Of a stretch of DNA of 64,000 nt, positions 9,905-21,800 are shown piece after piece (position 1 is the first letter of the stretch; the number at the start of each line of letters is the position of its first letter). Source of the stretch: Tilletia caries (Eukaryota; Basidiomycota; Exobasidiomycetes; Tilletiales; Tilletiaceae); the NCBI GenBank assembly GCA_032718865.1, contig JALUTQ010000028.1:868001-932000 (forward strand), written 5' to 3'. The notes under the pieces are model-generated. The model saw nothing but the letters and a program-made list of their open reading frames with translations, made no database searches and was not told the origin of the DNA. The translations under genes were made by a program, and so were the position numbers.

Positions 9905-12900
9905 ATGAACGTCGTGAGAGCATTGTACAAGGAGCCCGTGCTTCCCGATGGGATCTCGGCAGCCAGTGAGTACTTGAGCTCCTCATCATGCGATATGTTT
10001 GCTGCCTTAGCTGATATCGCATCTTTCGTTTGCAGACATGACCGCATTGGCCGAATACTACGTCGTCCATTCGGTCCCTCAACGCTTCAACCCAGGGATC
10101 ATCCTTGCCTCCGTCGCAGTTGCCACACTGGGTGCCAACTCGACTCTGCTTTTATTATCAAAACGGACAAGCAACAAGGGTGCACGAAATGTCGTTCTCC
10201 TCGTCTTGGCCGCCGCCACAATGTCGTCTGTCGGAATCTGGGGCATGGTAAGTCTGTGCTTTGGCGGCTCTGCTTCTGTGCCAGCCGGTGTGTTGACCAC
10301 CATTTCCACTTCCTTTCAGCACTTTATCGGAATGTACATGCGGTTACGGCCTGTTGCTGGTGTGACTTGGTTCATCCGCTTCAACCCAGGTTTCACCGTA
10401 CTGTCCCTCTTCGTTCCTCTGATCGCTCTCATCCTGGCTTTCATCGCCCTCGATGACCAAGTCACCTTCTCACCTATCCGAGTCGGTGTCAGCGGAATCA
10501 TCACTGGCCTTATCGTCAGTCTGATGCACTACTCTGCGAGCTTCAAGGCCAACTTCAGCGTCCGATACCAACCTGCACAAACTGTCATGTCCATCGTCCT
10601 CGCCTGCCTCGCTGCGACTCTCGCACTTGTCCTGTTCTTCCGCTTCCGCAGCCAGTGGAAGGACAGCTGGTGGAAGCGTCTGCTATGCTCGCTCATCCTG
10701 GCTTCTGGTGTTGCAGGCATGCACTACGTCGCCTGCTGGGGCACATCGTACCGGGTACACCAGAGCTTTGTCGCCAACCCCAGCGCGCTCGGGGACGGCA
10801 ACTACCGCAACAATGTCGTGACCATTGCCATCGCCGTCATGTGCATCGTCATCATCGTCGCCTCCGTCATCGTGGCCGTGTCCGATGTCGTCGTTGTCCG
10901 AGATGCCCGCAAGAAGGCGAAGAAGGTTGTCGTCTGCTCAGCTACCTTCGACAAACAGGGCCGCCTGCTGGTCAAATCCGACGGTACGATGCCGATGATG
11001 GTCATCGAGACTGACGTCCACACTCGCGAAATCCTCGACGCTCTGGACAACCGGCAACCTATCTTCCAGTGGCTCTTTGCTCTTAGCTGGGACTGGGAAA
11101 TTATAATGCCCTTCATCAGGGCGATCGACGACCGTTTCCTCCACAAGGCCAAGCGGGAAGCAGAGGAGAAAGGTCGAAAGAGACGGATGAGCATGCGGGC
11201 TAATGCTAAGCGTGTGCTTTCGAATCGAAGAAGCTTGGACGGCCACAACGAGCACGATCGGACGCCACGGGAGCTTTCCAATTTCCGAGACCGTTTCGTC
11301 CACGCAGCTCATGCTCTCGCGCAAGAGCTCGAGATTCCTTTCACATCCGTCGGCGTCCTGTACGATCACGTCCTCCCCACGGGCACACGGTCAAAGGAAC
11401 AAACACAGGCACAGCGGAAAGAGGACGAAATCCTTCGCGCAGACGACGAGAGTTCGATCATGGGACCGGTGCCCAGTATCTTCGGCGATGGCGATGAAGC
11501 AGAAGAGGGAGCAATGCTTTTCCTCGTTCGTGAACTCCCAAGCAACGCTGCTCAAGCCCAGATGACATCAGAACGGTATCGGCAGAAGGGCTACCGGCTG
11601 ACGGAGACGCGCTTCCTCGCCGGCGTGCTTGCGGATCGTGTCTCTGTGTCGAAGCCGGAGATGGAGAGTGTTCTGGACTCGTTGAAGCTGTACGCCAAGC
11701 GAGGCACTCGACCGGTCGTGCAGCCTTCCGGAGTCTACGCTGGCCTCTTCGGTGTCCGGCCCTCGACCAGCAAGGAAGGTGGACTTGATGTCTTGGTGTA
11801 CAACTTTGCACGTCACCAGATCCCCGCATACCGTCTTCCCGACGTTGTCAAGGTCACGCCAGAGATGCGCAACTTCCTCGGCATGTTGGATCAGATGTCG
11901 ATGGAGGAGGCCATGCGGACGTGCGAGCGCGAGTCGATCCGGTCCGGTGAGCGGAAACGCTTCCTTCAGAGCCAATCGGCGATCGAGCTCGACGAAGACA
12001 CCACTGTGGAGCAGGAGATGATCGAGAGCATGATTCAGTTCCAGACGGCTCTGTTCATCGCGCTTGATGCGCTGCACACCTCCGTCCGCTTCTACCCCAA
12101 GATCCACCAAACAGCACGGCTTAGCGCTGAGGTCCTTGATGTTCCCTCGAGCATGGACGATTCGACATCACCCGCCGAGATGATCTTGATCCAGGCTGTC
12201 CTTCCCGAGGCTCGTGCCCCCGTCTCGTCCTACTCGAACCCGGAAACGTACAACGCACCCGTCGACAACATGCCTACCGAAATCCCGAGCAAGGCTACTC
12301 CCTTCGTCTTTACGCCCTACACACTGTTTTCGAAGTCGCAAATGATGTTGCTACGTGGCCGGCAAGCGGACGATTTCGAGCACGAGGTCGTGCTGGAGAT
12401 GCGAAGACGGTACCCTTCGTGCTTGATGAGCGAGTCCGGGAACCACTTTGCCTCGCCGAGCAGTCCCAAGCTGTTAGCCTCGTCGCATAACCACTCCGTG
12501 ACCTCAATGGACAAGGATTACAGCGAGAAGGATCACATCGACGCCAGTGATCGTTCGGCAAGCACGCACTTGAACGACAAGCTCTCCATCACGGCGCCAG
12601 CTCCCACACCAGCTTTCCGAAAGTGGACGCAGAAGCTCGGTGTCGTCGGGAACGAGCAACGACGGCGCTCGTCTAAGGACGCCGATGAGGCAAGTCTCGG
12701 CAACGGTAGACGAGGATCTGCCATCGGCGGATTGTCGGAACAACTGCGCCGCGGTAGTCTGGGCAGCTCAAATTCGCACGGCAAGACGGAGGAGCAGCAC
12801 GAGATGCAGCAAGTGACGAGTTCTATTCCTCTGCCTGTTCTCAAGATCGATGATCCGAGCCCTTGCTCACCAGAGACGCCCGGGTCGGGACTGTCGGGCA

Positions 12901-13487
12901 GCACTATCGACGGCAGTGGCTCGAGTCCCCTTGGTATCTCCGCAGCCAACACCAGTTCGCTCGGTATCCGGAGATTCACAGAGGGCTCAGCGCCCGCTGC
13001 CAGTTCTCCGGCCGGCCGTTTCGCGACGCCAGCCGACGACATCATTGTCGAAGAAGGCGACGACAACGCGATCAGGATTCTCGACCACGATGCTGATGAC
13101 CAAGTACTCTTGGGATCTGCCTTCGAACACTCATCGAGCATCAACATTCCACCGATGCCACCCATGCCTTCCAACGCAACCCCAGCTTCGGGCATCCGCA
13201 AGGGCCAAGGCCGATCTCAAGAGTTCGGCATGGCCCGGCCTTCGACTGCGCCAACTGGGGGACGACGTGAGGCCGCTTTGACGAGGCCACGAACTTCGCA
13301 TGCGAACCAGACGCCTGCTGCAGCCCACAAGAGTCCCGTCCTCAGCCAGCGACATGCGGCGCTGAGCTCTCGACAGAACGAGGCCAGTCTGATGGCTCGG
13401 CTCCGTTCTGACGATTGGTCGACGAGGCAGCTGCAAAGCTTGGAGCGCGGCCCGCTTGGGACCAAGCTCCTCGGCGTCGACTTCTAA
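9905..13487 (+). CDS. Large MHYT-domain integral membrane protein
   Basis: Three exons (9905-9965, 10036-10247, 10320-13487) give 1146 residues. The N-terminal third has about seven hydrophobic segments and three MHYT-type motifs: GMHFIGM at about 90-96, MHYS at about 160 and GMHYVA at about 224-229. These are the signature repeats of the MHYT sensor domain, a membrane module proposed to bind copper and sense gases. The remaining ~850 residues are hydrophilic and cytoplasmic, with serine-rich low-complexity stretches after about residue 800, and carry no catalytic domain I recognise (bacterial MHYT proteins often carry GGDEF/EAL, absent here). Intron 2 is 72 bases, a multiple of three, and falls between M and H of the first motif, so an intron-blind reading keeps frame but breaks the motif. 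Confidence 0.9.
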
Positions 13488-14342
13488 GCAACTACTGCGA
13501 CAAGAATAAAAGAACAATGTTGTGGCCCCGGGGGTTTATATCTTCTATATTCGGTTCGACCTCTGTCATCTGTCAAGGGCTGGTTTTCTCACAGACAAAC
13601 AAGACAAGGGCAAAATGATTTTCCTCCCGCTTCTTCTCTTTCCTTCTTCCCCTCCCTTGCCCCCTCTCGCTCCTTTGGGTTTCCTGATCTATTCACCGCT
13701 TTGCCTGTCTTTTCCGCGCACTCGCTCCACTTTACATCAGAGAGCTTCTCGCTGCACAGCACTCCTTCCAGCAAATCGAAATTTATGTTGATACGAGTAC
13801 CATTATAAACATTTCATCCGCGCTCCTCGTCCTCCCTCTTTCCCTTGAGCAGTGCCCGTTCCTACACCATTCGGAGCACGGACCCATTCCAACACCGTTT
13901 CTGTCGAGAAGAAAACACGGTGACCGTCTTTCTTTTCTTCCTTCGCACGACGATCACCATCCTTCCCGAACCAACAGGTGAGTACTTCCCGCACACACAC
14001 ACTCTCTCTCTACACTCTTCCTTTCTGCATGCTGGCAAGAGGGGAGACACACACACGCGCGCGCGTTGGAATGCGTATGACGATTCAACATATATACCAT
14101 ACATACAATCTCGTTAACCCGACTCAAACCAATGGGGAACACTCAACCATTCAGCCTTGTCTGACGCATTCCATCGTCCGCGCGTGCATCCACGCATTTC
14201 CCCCTCCATCCCTCCTCGCGAGCACGCACACGCATTGGAGTAAAAGGTGACTGACTTGTCTTCTCCTCTTTACTTGCGTTCCAGATTAGTCACTCCTTTC
14301 TGGTAGTAATCGCATGCAAGTATCATCCTTCGACTGCCTGCC
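13488..14342. other. Intergenic between MHYT gene and CDC26-like gene
   Basis: Downstream of the MHYT stop is a pyrimidine-rich 3' region. From about 13840 the sequence looks like a leader of the next gene, with a likely 5'-untranslated intron (GTGAGT at 13979 to AG at 14284). CA/AC-rich runs occur near 13990 and 14050. No coding frame is supported. Confidence 0.5.
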
Positions 14343-14729
14343 ATGATCCGTCGACCGCCTACCCAGCTCTCCCTCTCGCTCGCTGAAGTGGACGAGATGA
14401 GAGCTGCTCGAGCACGAGCCCAAGCTGAGGCAGCTGAGCAGCAACAACCACAAGCAATGGCAGGTGTCCAATCGGACCGTGTCCCATTCGCCGGTTCCGT
14501 CGTACCTGACCAGCGCTCGCAGCAAGTCAGCGTCGTCGGTGAAACTCAACATGCGTATGAGAGCAGTCAATTCCAATCCCAAGGCACCTCCGCCGGATCG
14601 AGCACACAGGTGCAAGACTGGTTCGCCGGTGGTGCGGCTGGGCAACAAGGGGAGACGAGGCGGGAGATCTTGGAGCGGGAGCGAAGAGCACTCCCTCCTG
14701 ACCAGAGGATCACGGGCAACCGCTCCTAG
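14343..14729 (+). CDS. CDC26: Cdc26-like subunit of the anaphase-promoting complex
   Basis: A single-exon frame of 128 residues begins MIRRPPTQLSLSLAEVDEM. The N-terminal MxRRxPTxLxLxLxxxxE pattern is the diagnostic Cdc26 motif; in the complex this extended segment sits in the TPR groove of Cdc16/Apc6 and stabilises it. The middle is glutamine/alanine-rich and disordered. The tail (REILERERRALPPDQRITG) resembles the conserved R-x4-I-G ending of other Cdc26 proteins. The yeast and human proteins are of similar size (85-124 residues). The ATG is the first in frame and follows a probable leader intron. Confidence 0.8.
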   Translation: MIRRPPTQLSLSLAEVDEMRAARARAQAEAAEQQQPQAMAGVQSDRVPFAGSVVPDQRSQQVSVVGETQHAYESSQFQSQGTSAGSSTQVQDWFAGGAAGQQGETRREILERERRALPPDQRITGNRS

Positions 14730-14918
14730 GACCAGATCCTTCTTCGCCATCCCCCCCGTCCTCGACTCCTCTCCCGTTACCTTGACTCGTCTTCCCACTG
14801 TATTTTTACATCTTGTGCAACATTCTGGGCTGCTGGCTCTCCAATTCATCATACATTTCGCGCAATACTCATACAAGTCATGACCCCTGCGACTGGTTGG
14901 CCTCACCCAGCACTCTCC

Positions 14919-15958
14919 CTACGCAAACTTGACACCTTCGCCCTCGGCGTCCTTTGCACCGCCAAAGATTTGGGCTTTGCCTTGCTTGACGAGCACGTCG
15001 AGGACTTGGCGTAGCAAGGGTTTAGGAAGCTCTCGGAACTCTGCAAGCAGGCAGGCATCCAGTCAGCGCACGGATCATTTGGGAGCAGGCAACCGCGTTC
15101 TTCTCCCTCACCTTGACCTTCCGACAGATCGCCCTCGGTCAGCTCGTACAGAGTGATAATGCTCCTGTTCTGGCCGGTGTCGGAAATCTGCGATGGGAAA
15201 TCATGAAGAGCTCTCAGCAAAGTGAAGCAATAACGCCGTCAAGGATGCGAAAGGCAAAGGCGGCAGACGTACCCATCGGTAGATGATGTCTGCCCACTCC
15301 TCCGGTTTGCGCCAGAAAATCCAAGCCCGGCTTGGTACGTTTGAGGAATCGGAGCCTGCTGTCGAGTTTGAGGCGCCTGCACCTAGAGGTAACGCAGATG
15401 CGACCCGGAATCGGTTGCCGTTTGACGTGGGGGCATCGTAGCCCGCTGATCCTGGAGGATTGGACCAGAGGTTTTCAGTCATCATTAGGTCTCCCGAACG
15501 CTGCGCAGACTGTGGGACTGACCTTGCTTGACCATATGCGCCAGCAGGGTTCGGATCGCATTTGGACTGAGTCTCCCTGTAGGGGAATTGGATACGTCCA
15601 TCAGCGAGCGAGTACTGCCTCAGCGAACGGGGACCAGAAAGCTCAGAGACTCACTCTCGATGGCTCGATTATAGAAGAGCTCGCCGGTGCGTTCCCACTG
15701 TCCGTCGGCATCGATGCTCCATATTCTCCTGCGCTGACAGAAGCCGAGCACGAGTTCGCTCCAGAGACCGAGCTGAGTCGCCAATGTGGTCGGGTTGGGC
15801 TGGAAGGTGAAGAAGGGCGGGAAGGAGTGAATGGGTGGCAGTCCGTCGTTGCTCGCCGCCGTCCCCGCCGCTGCCGCTGCCGCTCCGCCTGGAGGCACGA
15901 GGGAGGCCGCGCTCAAGCCGGACGAGGAAGCTGCTGCGCTCTGGCCGACGGCTTCCAT
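14919..15958 (-). CDS. VPS25: ESCRT-II subunit Vps25
   Basis: Five exons (15958-15655, 15576-15523, 15451-15273, 15187-15112, 15040-14919) give 244 residues. The first winged helix begins with the invariant PPFFTFQPN and has LWSELVLGFC; the second has IFWRKPEEWADIIYRW and GQNRSIITLYELTEG, with a KFA ending. These match Vps25, the arm of ESCRT-II that binds Vps20 and recruits ESCRT-III at endosomes. The protein is longer than usual (about 175-205): residues 1-45 are an alanine-rich extension and about 40 residues are inserted before the RAWIFWRKP strand. The start at 15958 was chosen as the last ATG before the domain; an upstream in-frame ATG at about 16055 would run into the region before FIS1. 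Confidence 0.93.
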
Positions 15959-16128
15959 TCGATGGCTGCGTGGATTGGTGCTGCGCTCGACGTCGTCCGC
16001 ATCGTCCCCGAGCTCGACGAGGATAAGATGGGGAAACAAAAATCCAACTGAGCATTCATTCATTCTTGCCTCTCTGCCACCATCATCGTTTGTCTCCCAC
16101 ACTTGCTTCTCACATACATACGCATACG
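15959..16128. promoter_or_regulatory. Shared divergent promoter of VPS25 and FIS1
   Basis: Only 170 bases separate the two start codons, so regulatory sequence must be shared. A CA-rich stretch (16112-16122) precedes the FIS1 start. No TATA box is evident. Confidence 0.6.
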
Positions 16129-16888
16129 ATGTCACTCCCATACGCTGCCGACGCCGAGGTGTCGCTCTCCCCCGCCGAGCTCGACGTGCTCCGACTCCAG
16201 TACGACAAGGAAGTCGCATCTGGCCATGTAACGACGCAGGCCAAGTTCAACTTCGCATGGGGCCTCATCAAGAGCTCGCGGCGGGACGAGATGGCAGAGG
16301 GCCTCACACTGCTCACAGGTGCGCTTCCTCTCTCTCTCTCTCTTTTCCTCCTCCTCCGCCATGTCATCAATGAGCTGATAATGAATCTCTGAACTTGCCT
16401 TGGTTTGGCTTGCTGTCACAGACATCTATCGCACTGATGCGCCACGGAGAAGAGAATGCCTCTACTATCTCTCCCTCGGTCACTACAAGATGGGCAACTT
16501 TGATGAGGCAAGGAGATTCAACCGTGAGTGCCTTTTCCCCCGCTCCCCGCGCAGTCATTCGGTCATTTTCCCTCTTTGAAAGCCAGCGAGGGCAGGCCAA
16601 GATCTCACCTTTCTATCTTCCTCCAGAGATTCTCATCGACAAGGAACCTACGAATTTGCAAGCCCAGAGCCTACAGCAGCTCATCGAGAAGGGCGTTGCA
16701 CGAGGTGAGTGTTTTTCAGGTTGCCGCCACCCGAAGTCCTTTTTTTTGGAGACTCAAGTCCATTTGCTCATTGATCTCTCCTTCTTCGATCTGTTGCAGA
16801 GGGCTATCTTGGGATGGCGCTGATGGGTGGTGCAGCCGCTGTGGGTGGGCTGTTGGCCGCCGCGCTGCTTCGACGGGGACGGAGATAG
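16129..16888 (+). CDS. FIS1: Mitochondrial fission protein Fis1
   Basis: Four exons (16129-16318, 16422-16523, 16627-16704, 16800-16888) give 152 residues, the length of human Fis1. Recognisable blocks are [34 protein letters not shown] (the TPR-like pair) and [15 protein letters not shown], followed by a hydrophobic tail ([20 protein letters not shown]) and a basic end, the tail anchor for the mitochondrial and peroxisomal outer membrane. Fis1 recruits the dynamin-like GTPase through adaptors. All introns have GT and AG ends and join in phase. It is divergently arranged with VPS25. Confidence 0.96.
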
Positions 16889-17085
16889 AGGTCCACTGGC
16901 CATAGCTCTGATCGTTGTGAAGCATAGCTCTCCAGTTAACGACCACCATTCATCATATCGCACGGCGTGAAGACTCTCCCTCTAGATGAGCTATCGCGGC
17001 CTCCTTCCACTTTGTATAGCTGTCCCCGTGACAAGAGTATATGCATTCCCTACAAATCTGCTGTCTAGAGGTCCTCTTTCCCCTC

Positions 17086-18304
17086 TCATCTGCCTGCCAC
17101 AGGCGCGGCCGGCTCCCCGGGGGCCGAGGGCGCAGCCGAAGAGAGGGAGAAGGACTCGTACAGATAGAGTAACCCGAAGATGAGGAACAGCGCCGCTCCG
17201 ACGAGGGTGATGTGCTTGATGCTTATTCTTGACGCTAGCCACGAACCGCTGAGGATGGCGAGGGTGGTACAACATGCGTGCCCTGCGATCGTCCCGAAGC
17301 TGACCAGCACGACGTTCTGCAAGGAACGAGAAGAGGTCGGAACGCTGTCAGCTCAGAAGCCGACGCCTGCCCACAATGAGCGCTCTGGGAAAGGGGCGAG
17401 ATAGTCCTCTGTCAACTCACATGTGCAGCGGCCAGCGCAATGGTCGCAATCTGACTTCGGTCGCCCCATTCGCCCAGGAAGGTGAGGATAAATGCTTGCG
17501 CAAATGTCGGACTGAAGAGTAGACCGCATAAGTTCTTGGCGCCATCTCGTATACTGTGACCTGCGGGAGGGACGAAAAGCGTGAGGAAGCGAGATCATAT
17601 GAGGGCGTCCCCGCGATTGACCGCCTCGGGCCCTCAACCGATGCCAACGATCCACGGTATGAACTCACCCTTCCGCGCCTTGGCTGCTCGAACAGGCCTC
17701 GCCTCCCCACCCTCCATGTCGTCCAGCTCATGCTCCATAGCCGCAACAGGGTTCATCTCATGCTCCTCCTCATCAATCTCCTTCTGCGCCTCCTGCCACT
17801 CCTCCCCCATCTCCTCCCCCGTCATCTTCAGACCATCGTACAGCATCCGAGCCCCGAAGACGAAGAAGAGCACCGAGGCTAGGAAGGTCGTCAGCGCTTT
17901 GGGCAGCAGGGCCGGGAACATCACCCCGAGCAGGGCGGAGAGGACCGACATCACGGCTAGGGAGGAGAAGGCGCCAAGAAAGACGGTATGTCGGGCTTGT
18001 CTCATGGCGAGAATCGCAGCGATTAGGAAGGTCTTGTCGCCGATCTCGGATACCTGGAGAGAAAGAGAGAGAGAGAATGGCAGTGCAAAGCGTGGCGCTG
18101 GGCGGGTCAGCCGGTCCCACCTCCTCCGCTTCATGCTTCAGCACGGAAGGCATAACTCACGATGATCATCACAAAGCTCGTCCATACCGCCCTCGGGTCC
18201 GCGTTCCATACGTCTGCAAAGCTCTTGAGTACCGGGACCCAGCCGTCGAGGACCTGGGGTGGGATCCCACCGCCATCGACCACCGGTGCTACCACGTCCG
18301 CCAT
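17086..18304 (-). CDS. GDT1: Gdt1/TMEM165-family (UPF0016) cation-proton antiporter
   Basis: Four exons (18304-18161, 18053-17669, 17560-17421, 17316-17086) give 299 residues. The family carries two copies of E-x-G-D-[KR]-[TS]; both are visible, EIGDKT at about 51-56 and EWGDRS in the third exon, each at the start of a three-helix bundle. Between them lies an acidic cytosolic loop (EEWQEAQKEIDEEEHE), also typical. Family members exchange calcium or manganese for protons in the Golgi and support glycosylation. The first exon supplies a hydrophobic lead-in. The start at 18304 (MADVV) is preceded by an open frame, so a longer N-terminus is possible. Confidence 0.95.
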
Positions 18305-18874
18305 CGTGTGCTCGTCTGTACTTTCTAGTCGATGTGGCCAGAGGAGCTCCTTGTCTGCGATGTATCGCTCGTCCGAGGCGCGCGTGTGCCCGAGAATGAG
18401 AGTGTGGGGACGAGAGATGAGATGGACGTCGTTGTTGGAGTTTGGACCTGGCGAAGATCTTCCTCCTCCGCTCCCTCTCTCTCTCGCACAGACGCCAGCG
18501 GAGACGAATTTGAAATCAACCAAGTGGACACGAAAATGGAAGACGTGGAGATTGCAGGCAGTTCCAGGAAAGGAGAAGGAGGAGGAGAAGGAAGAGCGTA
18601 TGGATGGGAATGCTGATGGAGCAAGCAGTGAACATTATGAATGGAAGCCAAAGCTGATGAATAATGCAAACCAGCGCTCCTGAGTCCTGATGTCCATATT
18701 CGTCCCTCCTCAGGAAATCCGATCTCAGATAATTCGTCGACCTCGCTTCTGAATGCACATATGCACGAGTAAGGCTGTCCGGAGTGGGTGTCCCCCTCCC
18801 TTCCGCCATCCCGTTTGCCGTCTTGGAAGGCGGCTTGCAATCAGTTCATACCAGAAGGTGAGGTCTTTGAGTCG
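18305..18874. other. Intergenic: GDT1 upstream and TRK downstream
   Basis: GDT1 and TRK run in the same direction here. The 570 bases hold the GDT1 leader/promoter and the TRK 3' region. I see no independent gene or repeat. Confidence 0.5.
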
Positions 18875-21800
18875 TTATTGGGCGGGCTCGACTGCATGGC
18901 CCTGCGAAGTCGCAGCCCGGGTGGGGTCGGTCGAATCCGCTTCCGTGATGGCGCCCAGATGATGGCTGGACGCAGGTCGTGGGATCGACGAATTCTTCGA
19001 TGGTCCTGTCGGATCATCAGATGTACTTGGATTTGCATTGGCAGGTTCGTCCATCGTTGCCGGTTCTTCGGTCAATGGTACGGGTTCGGTCAGCGTCCGG
19101 TCACGTTCGAAGTCCCTGTGCCCCAAGTCCATCGGCAGCAGCACCGCTCGGTCCTGTAAGTGAAATTGACCGGATCAGCAAAGGGGTGGATCATCCCGCA
19201 AGGATTTTCAACCAAGTGACACTCACAATGGCCATTGGCAGGCCACGATGACGGCCCCGCAGCATGACCATACAGACGACGAGCTTGGACAGGGTCCGGA
19301 ACCGTCCAGACAAACTGAAATTGTCAAAGGGTGTGCCCGTGCTGAGGCCGACAGTGCCATAAGCAGAGACGAGCTCGAAGAGGATGTGGAATACTATCGC
19401 AAAGTAAAGTACAGATCGTTGTGAGCTCACGATCACAGAGTCCCGACGAGGTTCAAGAGCTCGACTCACTGTCAAACCAGCCGTTGCTGACCGGATTCTG
19501 AATCTCGTTTCTCTCGATGACACACATCAGCCACAGGGCGAAGCCGAGCCACCACATATCTATAAACGATAGGATGCAAAGAGAGTCAGCCAATCATACT
19601 TATTCCGCGTTAGTATTCTTCCTTGGACTGCACGTACCGAATGCAAGCTGTCTGCGCGCATGAGAGGCAAGGAAGCGACCCCACATAAGAGCGTCCCGTT
19701 CCCTTGGAAGTTCGTCTTCTCCCTCAGGCTCCTCATCATAGATGCCGAGAGAGCGTTCTTCGTACACGTTCGTAGATCGAACCGAAAGTGCCAGCGGGTA
19801 CGCAGACACGTACATCATCGTCACGTACAGGACGCTGTAAGGTAAAGCATAAAGGCTCAGCCAGCCAACTCCAATCCGCACTTGCTCGTGTTATCAGCCA
19901 GTCAAAACTCACAGAACGGCTGGAGCAAGACCCAGAAATCCAACGACCTGGAAACCAGCAGTTCGAACAGCGATAGCTTGGAACAACGCATCAAAGACAC
20001 GCTGTCCAACCGGGATAGCTTCGATCTCAGGATTGCCAATGTCAAGCACAAGGAAAGCTACCCAATCGGTGATGCTGTCGAAGAAATCAAGTCAACGTAA
20101 GCTCGTTGCCACTGAGGAGTAATCAATGATCGCACTTGACAAGTACTCACTTCAAAATGATCAACACAACAAGAAGCCACCAAGTCTGGTTGGCCGGAAA
20201 CAGGTACACGTAGCATCGTCGAGGATGGTCCAGAAGGAAACGCAACGTTTCGAACGTCACGGACCGGGTAGGAACCATCTTGGAGAACACCCAACTATGA
20301 GAATAGTGTAGGATTGTTAGGAAGCCGGGCCCTCTGCTCCAAACACTAAGATCGCTGTACTCACATGAAGAATCGAAGGCTATTATCCGAAGGGGAAAAG
20401 AAGAGTCAGTCATTGAGTCATTGAACTTCCAGTACTCGATCTCGAGCAGCGCTTACATGATCGGCTGCAAGGTGCCAAAAAAAACGTCGTTCATCGTGAG
20501 CCTCGGTATGATATGCGTATGTTTGAGGGCCACCCAACTGCCACTCACAAATGCCGTGTTACCAGCCAAGATCAAGAACCCCATGGGAATCAGCATCAGG
20601 TACCCGTCCGCCAGCTGAATCATGCTGCTGTCAATGAGAGACATCCCCGTGTTGCTGAACGCCGAAACGACATTGAAGACCCAGTACCTGACATACCGCA
20701 ACAAAATTTGCAATGAGCTCAGCGCCCTTATCTTGCAGTCCACGTATTTGAAAACGCATCACTCACCAGGTATAGTTGGGAGCAGACTCTCCCTGCGCTT
20801 CGAAAACCGTGTGATACTTAGCTGCAGCCTTGCTCGAGAGCCAGGGCGCCACGAGGACGATGCAGAAAAAGTTGAGGAAGAGCCAGTAGACAGGGATGAG
20901 CTTGGCGAGCATGTCGATCGCGCGATATTCCACACCTCCGAGCTCGTTCCGCTGAGCTTCGGTCAGGGGACGCTGGTCGATCTGTGAGTTCCGTGCGACG
21001 GTAACTGCGGAAAAATTCATCCACTCAAGGTGAGCTGTATTCTTCCCAGATGGATACAAAGTAACGACGAGTCAAATACTCACTGTCGAAGGATAAATAT
21101 GGCGCACTTCGTCCACCTTCCGAAGCAGACGCACCAGTAGCGGAGTGCGTTGATGCGATGGTGGTAGTGCGAGGCATCGTCGTCTGCGTAGTGACCACGC
21201 GCTCGAACGCTCGCTGTGCCAGGTCAATCGGAGTCGGCCAACCGCCAAATCCGGAATGCTGCGCGCCATTGAATTGGTCTTTCCCGCGCGACATCGACTG
21301 TTGGGAACCCATCGATTTCAGCGTCTGGGCTGGAGTGGACAAGCCATGGAAATGTGAGTGACGTGTCTTTGAGAATACAAGAAGCCAGAGACCGGGAAAA
21401 AATCTCACTTCGTTCGAAAGCGGTACTGTTCCGTAAGTATGGCTGGCTACTGCGCGGTGCCAGCATCCCGGTTGTCATGGCATGATCTCCCTCCGTCGAT
21501 CGGAGGTGACGAGGTTCGGCGAACTCTACGGTGTGAGCGCGCTTGAAAGTGTCTAAAATGTGAGGAAGAACGAGTTCAGTCGGAGAGGTCCGATGGAAAC
21601 GATGGTGAGCGAGTACACACCCTTCGACTGGGGAACCAAAGATCCGTCAGCTCGGATATTCTGTGGATCTGCGAGCGAGTCTGAGCCGCGGCGGACGCGC
21701 GGTAGAGCTGCAGAGTTGACGGAGTTGCTCCTGCAACATGAACAGAAAGAAGAACATATCAGTCCTGTGAAGCCGCATTCAGCCGTCTGGACGGAAAAGA

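Noticed and set aside
15332..16051. 239-codon plus-strand frame across VPS25
   Set aside because: It runs through VPS25 exons and introns on the wrong strand, and the Vps25 domain is unambiguous.
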